Shown here: piece by piece, positions 55,481 through 64,000 of the stretch
Layout: the number at the start of each line of letters is the position of its first letter
Position numbering within the stretch: the first letter of the stretch is position 1
Assembly: GCA_032717465.1 (NCBI GenBank)
Contig: CM064690.1
Coordinates: 13,942,830 to 14,006,829 of the forward strand
Direction of reading: 5' to 3'
DNA from: Coenobita brevimanus
Taxonomy: Eukaryota > Arthropoda > Malacostraca > Decapoda > Coenobitidae
DNA length: 64,000 nucleotides
Made by a program: the position numbers and the translations under genes
The notes under the pieces: generated by a model
Seen by the model: only the letters and a program-made list of their open reading frames with translations
Told to the model about the DNA's origin: nothing
The model's database searches: none

Positions 55481-58402
55481 ATCACTCCAATATCCGACGT
55501 AATAGAGCCATAGGTAGGTCCGGTTATTGGTTTTGTCCGGATATTGGGCCCCAGCTTATGGACTTGTACTTATGGACCCTAACTCAGAGAAACACCTATA
55601 CAACTCCCTCTGGACATGCATAGCACCTATTTAACACCCAAATCACACCAATAAGGCACATAAATGACTGAAATGAATGCAAAAGAAACATAAAATGAGG
55701 GTTTAGAAGTATGTTCATACATTAATAAACATTCTGGTACGTATGGACCCTACCCTAGCCTAACTCAGAAAAACACATTCCTACTGCAAATGCATAGCTA
55801 CTACCACCCTATTCACACCAATAAAGGACATTAAAGAGTGAAATGAGGTAAATATAGTAGGGAAAAAAGTACAGTATGAAACATTCTGGCTACTTACAGC
55901 AAGTCCCTGGCCACCTCGATGAATAACCGCCTCCTCTCGGACTCTGACAGTAAGAACGATTTCCTGAAGCACTTGCAGTACACTGTTCCTGTAGTCTTGC
56001 ACTGAACTGTGTCAATAACACACAGAAGTCCGTTCTCTTCACAGTGTTCACTTTTGTCCAAATAATGCTCCATTGTAACTTAGTGTTGCACTTTAACTTT
56101 TCCCATTTTTTTTTTTATTTTCCAAAGCCAAAACAAACAAGCCTATTTACGTTACATTTTTTTTCTATTGAGTCTTTTCTCTCACAACTTTAAATCCTTA
56201 ACACAACACACTGTTTTTTTCACTGCACAACACTCAAAATTCCCATGTGGTCTAGTGGAGAAGTTCTTGCTGTTTATTCACTGTCAGAGTCCGAGAGTAT
56301 CACTGGCAGGCGACCTAGGGGTGCATCGCTGGGTCGTGGTGATGGCGTACTCACTGCAGAGGACTCTGAAGACAGCCGCAAACTCACGTCAAGCGGTGAC
56401 TCCACCGTGGCTGATGTGCTGGGCTGTGGTTCGGAGCATGAGGGCCTGACTTGGGGAGACAACGGAGTGGAGCCAGGGCTGGGCACAGCGGGGGTCATGG
56501 GCCTGAAAAAACTGTCAATGGTTGATTGACGCGATGACCGACGATTCTGACGATTGATGATGCGCTGCCTGAAAGCACGCACTTCCTCCACGAGTCCCAA
56601 GGGCCCCATCTCCCTGTCGCAGTCCGGGTGTTCCATGTAGTCTAGGACGAACTCTAGATGTTCCCGGAGTGCGCTCAGCTTGGGAATGGCTGGAGTAGTG
56701 TCCTGCTGAGAGGAGTCCGCATCATCGTCGCCTTCAGCGTCGGAATCTTCAAGTTCGTTACTGACACCAGCAACCGAAGACGCGATCTCGATATCAGACA
56801 ACGTCTGATGCCCAGGATTGCCCTCGTCGTCATCCAACCACTCACGAACATCGTCCACATCTACATCGTCGCCGTGCGTACGTAGCCGTGCATGAAGTCA
56901 TCCACGTCAAACCCTAGAAAATCGTACTCCACATCCGTTCCGAGAAGCAGACGAGACCAACCATTTTCAAGAGTTTTCACAGGGACTTCCTTCCATGCAC
57001 TAGCCCAGTTGTACAGCGCAGACTTGATGTTGTAGCTGCGAAGGTTTTCCAAAGTCCGCTTGCCTCTTGTGTCCTGTCCCTCCCTGCGCTCATCCTCGTC
57101 CTTGAGAACAACCATCACCTCGTCCAGGAACTTCCGACGGTATAGGTGCTTTGTTGCCACGATCACTCCTTGGTCCATTGGTTGAATGAGAGCAGTCGTA
57201 TTAGGTGGCAGAAACATACACCTAATACAGCCATTTTCAGCAACCAAGTCCTTGTCGCACGGGGGGGGGAAGGTGCATTGTCGAGTAGAAGGAGAGTCTT
57301 TACCAGGTCGCGCGGGATTCCCAGTGTCTTCGTCTGGTAATGGATGACCTCCTTGACGAAGTGACGGTGAAACCAGTCTTTGAAGATCACAGCTGTGAAC
57401 CATGCCTTCAAAGAATGGCACCAGACGACATGAAGGACATCCATCACCCCACGAAGGCACCGAGGCTGCTTTGCATGGCCAACAACAACGGGCTTAAGCC
57501 GGTGCATGCCGTTAGCATTGGCACAACACAAAGCAGATATCCGTTCCTTGGCAAGCTTGCAACCAGGTACACGCTTCTCCGTCTCATCGGCTAGAGTGTT
57601 CGTTGGCAGCGAGCGATAGAATAGACCAGCTTCGTCAGCGTTGTAGACTTGACCGAGAGTTAGGCCCTCCCTGTCGATCAAGCCTTTCACCTTGTGCCGA
57701 AACTCGTGAACTCCATCCTCGTTAGCGTCCAATGCTTCGCCATGTGCTTTACGGATGGTAAGGCCATGTCGCAACTTGAACGCGAAGAGCCAACCCTCAG
57801 ATGCCTTGAAGTCTAGGATGTCGTGAAGCCTGGCAAACTTCTCAGCAGCAGCCTTCAGCTCCGTTCCACGTACCATCACACCAGCAGCACGTTTCTGTCG
57901 ATACCAAATCAACGTGGATCAGTCGATTTCTGCAAACTTGGGGGTAAACATAACCTTCCTTTCCACGTTGCGTTTGCTTCTCGACGAGAAGTCAGCCGTG
58001 TACTGCATGAGTTTGTCTCGGGACCTCTTGATATCAAAGAAAGTAGACCGGGCCAGGTTGAACTCGCGAAGAATGCGGGAAGAAGACCAACCCGCATCCA
58101 CTTTCTCCAATATCTCCCTCTTCTTCTCCAGAGTCAACACCACTCTCTTCCTTTTCTCAGGTGGCGGGGCCATCATCACACACACTAAGAGGAGGCCCGA
58201 GAGCAGCAGGAGGCCCTGCAGCAGGTAGGGCGCCACCACAAAAGCGATCACGTGGGCAGCCATTACGATGAGCGTACACTCGCGGTGAGAGACAGGCAGG
58301 AAGTGGGGAGGATGCTGCGGCGCTCTATCGGACGTCGGAGGAATGATGCGCCAAAACAATGCTCTCCCGCGGCGCGCGCAGCACGTTCAAATTATGGACA
58401 GG

Positions 58403-58442
<40 letters not shown>

Positions 58443-58511
58443 CCAGGACGATTATGTCCGGGTAGTGGGGATGTTCAGTTATTGGGCATCTGGATATTAG
58501 AGTGATTACTG
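55478..58511 (-). mobile_element. Tig-A copy 2, full length
   Basis: Left end GTAATCACTCCAATATCC (the first CA apparently lost into the AT array), inverted right end CAGTAATCACTCTAATATCC, then TA. The transposase is on the minus strand. Confidence 0.9.
56274..58173 (-). pseudogene. Tig-A transposase copy 2, broken
   Basis: Same protein as copies 1 and 3. The HTH begins MAPPPEKRKRVVLTLEKKRE and continues to KFAEID, where a TGA (about 57916-57918) replaces Arg. The core continues with STLIWYRQKRAAGVMVRGTE, YNADEAGLFYRS, and the second Asp in LLLLDNAPS. A G-run expansion near 57260 shifts the frame in the middle of the DNAP block. The next frame keeps FLPPNTTALIQPMDQG, so this is the only copy with the third Asp intact. 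Another frameshift lies near 56860-56900 before the acidic C-terminus ending SDSDSE. I take the Met at 58173; the 62 codons upstream are also open. Confidence 0.87.
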
Positions 58512-58513
58512 TA

Positions 58514-58515
58514 TG

Positions 58516-58561
<46 letters not shown>
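58514..58561. repeat. (AT)n array
   Basis: AT array between Tig-A copy 2 and Tig-D copy 2, with GTATGT interruptions. Confidence 0.95.
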
Positions 58562-58564
<3 letters not shown>

Positions 58565-60003
58565 TACCTTCGCGTCCAGCACGGTAATATTGTCATGCAT
58601 GGGTCTCGTGTTGGACCAAAAACGTGTTGGACAAACAATAGAGCTTATGGGGAAAAATGAATTATGTCAGCAACCCTCGGAAAAGTCATCCTTAATACCT
58701 ACCTTATACCTATACATATATTGGTACTGTTGTAATTATAATAAATGGTACTGTACTATGAATTATAACTAACCTTTTAGAATAGTGTTGGTGGGCTTGC
58801 TGGGAATGGAAGGTGGTATCCAAGGCTGTAGGTAATCCTACTGGGTCCCCGGAGGATGGCTGCTGGCGTCACTAGCGGGTAATGGCTGTTGCTCCTCCTC
58901 AATCTCCCTCATAAATCCTTCGAAATCACACTCAGAATCACTATCTTCATCCACAGCCATGGAAGGTCCTGCTTCTGCCTGTCCTAGCACTGTAATCCTC
59001 GGCAAAGTGCATGCTTCTCACACTGTTGCCAGAGCCCTGTCTAGTGACTGTGGAAAGTGATCGCTGTCGCTGACTCGGTAGAGAATGAGGAGAAGCAACT
59101 TTGTTTATAAACTGGTACGCACGCCGATGAGAAGGGTTTCAAAACGATTGATATTTATTCTAAAATATTAATATGTATTCAGTGTCAGGCTAAATGTTCA
59201 ATGCTGTAGTACGATACATTCTCTGTTGAGTCGCCTTGGTTTTGGCCACACTGTTTTGCCTGTAGTATCCTCGGCAGGAATCCATCCAGATGAATTCCAA
59301 ATGCCCGTGGTATCGTCGGCAATTTTACCACGTTACCGTTCCGATTTACCATCGTATCCTCGGCAAACCTGGTATGAAGTGCCGTGTGATAGCCTTCAGC
59401 TGCCAGGAACTTGTCTTAGTTTTTTATTATGATCATGTTGGCTTCATTCATGTTGTAGGCCTTGGCAATGTCAACTTTCCTCTTCCCTTTCTTCTTCCTC
59501 TCGATGCTTTCTAGCTTGGTGGCCTGAGGGAGGTGCCGACGCTTCTTGGGGTTCTCAGAAGGCTTCCTAGGCATCGTGAGCAGGGTAAAATGCAGTAACA
59601 AGGGCAGAAAATGCAGCAAGAAAAAAGCACCTTCCAATGCAATTATGCGACTGAGTGGCGCTGTGCCGGGAGAAATTTAAACAAAACATCATGTGACAGC
59701 AGAAGCATTTTTAATTGGGCGGCATCACGATCACGTCACGATAGCGGCCGGGTAAGGCTACTTGATCAGAAATTTTCATAGGCTATCATCATCATGGGAA
59801 TGTCCAGTATGACCGTGTTGGACCGGGGGTGATCGTGCTAGAGTGAACTCTACGGATTTCGCCCTCTTCTCGGAGCTCTGTGCTTGTTGTGCTAACACAC
59901 TCGTGTTGCAGTAATTAAATCGTATTAAATAATACTAATTAATTGCTGTCTGTGCTGGACCCGAATCGTGCTGGACTAACGCGTGTTGGACGCGAGGGTA
60001 CTG
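58562..60003 (-). mobile_element. Tig-D copy 2
   Basis: 1442 bp, the same structure as copy 1 at 44598-46034. Left end CAGTACCTTCGCGTCCAGCA, inverted right end CAGTACCCTCGCGTCCAACA. It retains the N-terminal HTH (59416-59574) and the acidic C-terminal tail (about 58850-58985). Confidence 0.88.
59416..59574 (-). pseudogene. Tig-D transposase N-terminal HTH remnant, copy 2
   Basis: MPRKPSENPKKRRHLPQATK then LESIERKKKGKRKVDIAKAY and NMNEANMIIIKN, followed by a stop. One codon longer than copy 1 (extra Lys). The conserved Met start and conserved stop position suggest that both copies descend from one deleted master, not from independent deletions. Confidence 0.68.
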
Positions 60004-60159
60004 TATATATACTGTATATATATATATATATATATATATTAAATATATATATATATGTAAATATATATTTATGCTGTATATATATATATATATATATATA
60101 TACATTATATATATATCCTGTATATATATATATATATATAGATATACAGTATATATATA
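60004..60159. repeat. (AT)n arrays, interrupted
   Basis: AT arrays broken by short TAAATATAT, CTGTATAT and CATTATAT segments. ACTGTA and CAGTATAT pieces look like worn transposon ends. Confidence 0.93.
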
Positions 60160-60429
60160 CAGTAACCCCTCCAATATCCGGATCAATAGAGCCATCGGTA
60201 GGTTCGGATATTGGTTTCGTCCGGATATTGGGCCCCAGCTTATGGACTTGTACTTACGGACCCTAACTCAGAGAAACACCTATACAACTCCCTCCGGACA
60301 TGCATAGCACCTATTTAACACCCAAATCACACCAATAAGGCACATAAATGACTGAAATAAATGCAAAAGAAACATAAAATGTGCGTTTAGAAGTATGTTC
60401 ATACATTAATAAACATTCTGGTACTTATG

Positions 60430-60475
60430 GACTCTAACCGAACCTAACCTAACCAAACCTAACCGAACTCTGAAA
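60430..60475. repeat. CCTAA-like short tract
   Basis: CCGAACCTAACCTAACC and AAACCTAACC units, resembling arthropod telomere repeats read from the C-rich strand. Too short and impure for a telomere. Lies inside Tig-A copy 3. Confidence 0.5.
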
Positions 60476-61006
60476 AACACATTCCTACTGCACATGCATG
60501 AGGTAAGTTTAGTATGGAAAGAAGTACAGTATGACACTTTCTGGTAAGTATAGTATGGAAAAAAATACAATATGAAACATTCTGGTAAATATAGTATGGA
60601 AAATAGTACAACATGAAACATTTTGGCTACTTACAGCAAGTCCCTGGCCACCTCGATGAATAACCGCCTCCTCTCGGACTCTGACAGTAAGAACGATTTC
60701 CTGAAGCACTTGCACTACATATCCTGAAGTCTTGCACTGAACTTAGTCACTAACACACAGAAGTCCGTTCTTTTCACAGTGTTCACTTTAGTCCAAATAA
60801 TGTTCCAGTTTAATTTAAGTGTTGCACATTAACTTTTCCCCAGTTTTTTTAATTTTCCAAAGCCAAAACAAGGAAGGTTAGTTACGTTAAATTTCTTTTC
60901 TACTTAGTCTTTTCTCCCAACTTGAAAACCTTAACACAACACACCGTTTTTTTCACTGCACAACACTCAAAATTCCCGTGTGGTCTAGTGGAGAAGTTCT
61001 TGCTGT

Positions 61007-62905
61007 TTATTCACTCTCAGAGCCCGAGAGTATCACTGGCAGGCGTCCAAGGGGTGCATCGGTGGGGCGTGGTGATGGCGTACCGACTACAGAAGACTCT
61101 GAAGACAGCCGCAAACTCATGTCGAGCGGTGACTCCACTGTAGCTGATGTGCTGGGCTGTGGCTCGGAGCATGAGGGCCTGTCTTGGGGAGGCAACGGAG
61201 TGGAACCAGGGCTTGGCACAGCGGGGGTCACGGGCCTGAAAAAACTGTCAATCGTTGACTGACGCAAGGACCGACGATTCTGGCGATTGATGATGCGCTG
61301 CCGGAAAGCACGCACTTCCTCCACGAGTCCCAAGGGCCCCATCTCCCTGTCGCAGTCCGGGTGTTCCAGGTAGTCTAGGACGAACTCTAGATGTTCCCGG
61401 AGTGCGCTCAGCTTGGGGATGGCTGGAGTAGTGTCCTGCTGAGCGGAGTCTGCATCATCATCGCCTTCGTCGTCGGAATCTTCAAGTTCGGGACTGACAC
61501 CAGCAACCGAAGACGCGATCTCGATATCAGACAACGTCTGATACCCAGGATCGCCCTCGTCGTCGTCCAACCACTCACGAACATCGTCCACATCAACATC
61601 GTCGCCGTGCGTACGTAGCCGTGCATGGAAGTCATCCACGTCAAACCCTAGGAAATCGTACTCCACATCTGTTCCGAGAAGCAGACGAGACCAACCATTT
61701 TCAAGAGTTTTCACAGGGACTTCCTTCCATGCACTAGCCCAGTTGTACAGCACAGACTTGATGTTGTAGCGGCGAAGGTTTTCCAAAGTCCGCTTGCCTC
61801 GAGTGTCACTTCCTTCCCTGCACTCGTCCTCGTCCTCGAGAACAACCATCACCTCGTCCAGGAACTTCCGACGGTACAGGCGCTTTGTTGCCACGAGCAC
61901 TCCTTGGTTCATTGGTTGAATGAGAGCAGTCGTATTAGGTGGCAGAAACATGCACCTAATACGGCCATTTTCAGCAACCAAGTCCTTGTCGCACGGGTGG
62001 GCAGGTGCATTGTCGAGGAGAAGGAGAGCCTTTACCTGTTCGCGAGGAATTCCCAGTGTCTTCGTCTGGTAATGTATGACCTCCTTGACGAAGTGATGGT
62101 GAAACCAGTCTTTGAAAATCACAGCTGTGAACCATGCTTTCAAAGAATGGTACCATACGACAGGAAGGACATCCATCACCCCACGAAGGCACCGAGGCTG
62201 CTTTGCACGGCCAACAATAACGGGCTTAAGCCGGTGCATGCCGTTAGCATTGGCACAACACAAAGCAGATATCCGTTCCTTAGAAAGCTTGCGGCCAGGT
62301 ACATGCTTCTCCGTCTCATCGGCCAGAGTGTTCGTTGGCACCGAGCGATAGAATAGGCCAGTTTCGTCAGCATTATAGACTTGACCGAGAGTGAGGCCCT
62401 CCCTGTCGATCAAGCCTTTTACCTTGTGCCGAAACTCGTCCACTCCATCCTCGTTAGCGTCCAATGCTTCGCCATGTGCTTTACGGTCAGTAAGGCCATG
62501 TCGCAACTTGAACGCGAAGAGCCAACCCTCGGATGCCTTGAAGTCAAGGGCGTCGTGAAGCCTGGCAAACTTCTCAGCAGCAGCCTTCAGCTCCGTTCCA
62601 CGTACCATCACACCAGCTGCACGTTGCTGTCGATACCAAATCAACGTGGAGCGGTCGATCTCTGCATACTTGGGGGTAAACATAACCTTCCTCTCCACGT
62701 TGCGTTTGCTTCTCGACGAGAAGTCAGCCATGTACTGCATGAGCTTGTCTCAGGAACGCTTGATATCGAACAAAGTCGACCTGGCCAGGTTGAACTCGCG
62801 GAGAATGCGTGAGGAAGACCAACCCGCATCAACCTTCTCCAATATCTCCCGTTTCTTCTCCAGAGTCAATACCACTCTCTTCCTTTTCTCAGGAGGCGGG
62901 GCCAT
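61007..62905 (-). pseudogene. Tig-A transposase copy 3, one TGA and altered third Asp
   Basis: A 632-codon pogo/Tigger-type transposase acting at TA sites. Domains: psq-like HTH (MAPPPEKRKRVVLTLEKKRE to IKRS, residues 1-52), CENP-B HTH (STLIWYRQQRAAGVMVRGTE to AFKLRHGL, about 75-130), the DDE core with YNADETGLFYRS, ALLLLDNAPAHPC and FLPPNTTALIQPMNQG, then an acidic, Ser/Pro-rich C-terminus ending SGSESE. The spacing between second and third catalytic positions is 34 residues. The third position is Asn (codon 61907-61909) where copy 2 has Asp, a G-to-A change that should abolish catalysis. The TGA at 62750-62752 stands where copies 1 and 2 read CGA (Arg), a CpG-type C-to-T change. Otherwise uninterrupted, so probably the youngest copy. 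An open hydrophobic extension lies upstream to 62995. Confidence 0.9.
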
Positions 62906-63269
62906 TATCACACACACTAAGAGTAGGGCAGAGAGCAGCAGGAGGCCTTGCAGCAAGTACGGCACCACCACAAAAGCGAGCACGTGGGCAGCCATGGCGA
63001 ACAGCGTAGGTCTTGTCGCGGTGAGAAACAGGCGGGAAGTGGGGAGGATGCAGTGGCGCTCTATCGGACGTCGGAGGAATGACGAACCAAAACAATGCTC
63101 TCACGCGGCGCGCGCGGCAAGTTCAAATTACGGACGGCAAAAAATCGATTTTTTTTTCAATTTTTTTGGATTTTCAGACCATTTTGGGAATGTTTGATCC
63201 CAGGACGATAAGGTCCGGGTAGTGGGGATGTTCGGTTATTGGGCGTCCGGATATTAGAGTGATTACTGT

Positions 63270-63306
63270 ATATGTATGTACATATATATATATATATATA
63301 TATATA
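63270..63306. repeat. (AT)n array
   Basis: AT array between Tig-A copy 3 and Tig-H, with GTATGTACAT interruptions. Confidence 0.95.
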
Positions 63307-63954
63307 CAGTAGGTTTGCACAGTGCGCGTCAGCACAGTGCACGATTCGCATTGTGCGCGAGTGACCAAAAATCATAACCAAAAACCCTTGAATGCGCCAG
63401 TTTACCGCACAGAACGCGAGGCAGAGGCAAGGAGTGGCTCAAAAATGCCATTTTCTATTAGTGATCGACCACCCCTCACACAGCACGTCATGTGTCGTCA
63501 TGTTGATGTGCAGAAATTCCTGGGCATTCTACTGTTGAGGATGAAGAGGATGCAATGTCAGAAGTGTCAGCAGTGGACTTTGAAGGGTTTATGGCCGAAG
63601 TGAGTGACTTTGATGCTCCTGGGGAAGGTGCTCAAGAGGAGTCTGTGGAGGGAAGTGTTGGTGCGGTGGGGAGTGCGGCACTGTAAGTGTTGCCGCACCT
63701 CGGAACCCCTGTTATTTAAGGTCATCAGGCCTGTTGTCTACTGTTGTTAAGGTGACTACCCATATTTTTGTTATTGTAGCTATAGCTTTAGTACAATGTC
63801 TGAAAAATATGACCTTTATTATGTCTCTAAGGGCCAAAAAAGGTCCAGGCATGAGGGGGTACCGCCCATATGTAATTATTCCCATAAGATTATGTATTCC
63901 CAGTGCGCGAGGTCGTGGACTGCCCAATCTCTCGCGCACTGTGCGAGCCTACTG
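63307..63954 (+). mobile_element. Tig-H MITE (pogo/Tigger type)
   Basis: 648 bp, TA on both sides. Left end CAGTAGGTTTGCACAGTGCG, inverted right end CAGTAGGCTCGCACAGTGCG (two differences). It carries the tail of a transposase gene. Confidence 0.87.
63531..63686 (+). pseudogene. Tig-H transposase C-terminal tail
   Basis: Reads TVEDEEDAMSEVSAVDFEGF, then MAEVSDFDAPGEGAQEE and SVEGSVGAVGSAAL with a stop at 63684-63686. The acidic D-F-x-GFM-x-EV block parallels the Tig-D tail at 44875-45010. No other coding part survives. Confidence 0.5.
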
Positions 63955-63956
<2 letters not shown>

Positions 63957-63994
<38 letters not shown>

Positions 63995-64000
63995 TATATA
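63957..64000. repeat. (AT)n array at the window edge
   Basis: AT array running to the end of the window, continuing the element/array alternation. Confidence 0.95.

Larger units (their letters stand above)
60160..63268 (-). mobile_element. Tig-A copy 3, full length, best-preserved
   Basis: 3109 bp with TA on both sides (60158-60159 and 63269-63270). Left end CAGTAACCCCTCCAATATCC, inverted right end CAGTAATCACTCTAATATCC. The transposase on the minus strand has a single in-frame stop. The AT-rich 3' region contains a TAACC-type run (60435-60470). Confidence 0.92.

Overview
This window looks like an intergenic or repeat-dominated stretch of a eukaryotic, arthropod-type genome. A decapod crustacean is my best guess: very long (AT)n and (TG)n arrays, TTAGG-like tracts, tRNA-derived SINEs, many pogo/Tigger, piggyBac and Tc1/mariner transposons, and several non-LTR retrotransposons (LINEs). 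I found no convincing host gene, rRNA, functional tRNA, CRISPR array or bacterial operon. Almost every long open frame is a decayed transposase or reverse transcriptase. Family labels (LINE-A, Tig-A, SINE-1 and so on) are working names of mine, and assignments come from motifs, terminal inverted repeats (TIRs) and target-site duplications (TSDs) read by eye. Layout 1-13 kb: fragments of one LINE family (LINE-A) in both orientations, a second LINE fragment (LINE-B), two Tig-A derivatives, a broken piggyBac element with matching TIRs (7061-8178), a tRNA-derived SINE cluster, and an unclassified 1.35-kb TIR element (9588-10937) sitting inside LINE-A. Layout 13-27 kb: a piggyBac MITE, a quiet stretch, then deep nests. 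A CR1/L2-like LINE is split by a hAT-like element with an 8-bp TSD, which itself carries a 5'-truncated RTE-like LINE with a 545-codon ORF. A Tigger-type element is split in its right TIR by a piggyBac MITE and by an almost intact piggyBac (21954-24961). Two adjoining Tig-E elements follow, one carrying another piggyBac MITE. Layout 27-43 kb: mostly unrecognised sequence with a hairpin MITE, then a GC-rich region (30.9-36.7 kb) of what look like three divergent copies of an unidentified repeat with internal minisatellites, four copies of a ~390-bp SINE, and the longest LINE-A copy (36.8-39.9 kb, endonuclease plus reverse transcriptase, frameshifted). Layout 43-64 kb: an almost uninterrupted string of TA-target DNA transposons (one DD41D mariner, three full-length Tig-A copies, their deletion derivatives, five other pogo/Tigger families and a fold-back Tc1-like element), with (AT)n arrays separating them. 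The likeliest reading is serial transposition into a TA microsatellite, each insertion leaving new TA targets on both sides. None of the transposases appears intact. The best-preserved are piggyBac at 22347-24308 (two TGA codons) and Tig-A copy 3 at 61007-62905 (one TGA codon plus a changed third catalytic Asp). The window therefore reads as a graveyard of self-mobilising elements; the nesting gives their relative ages.
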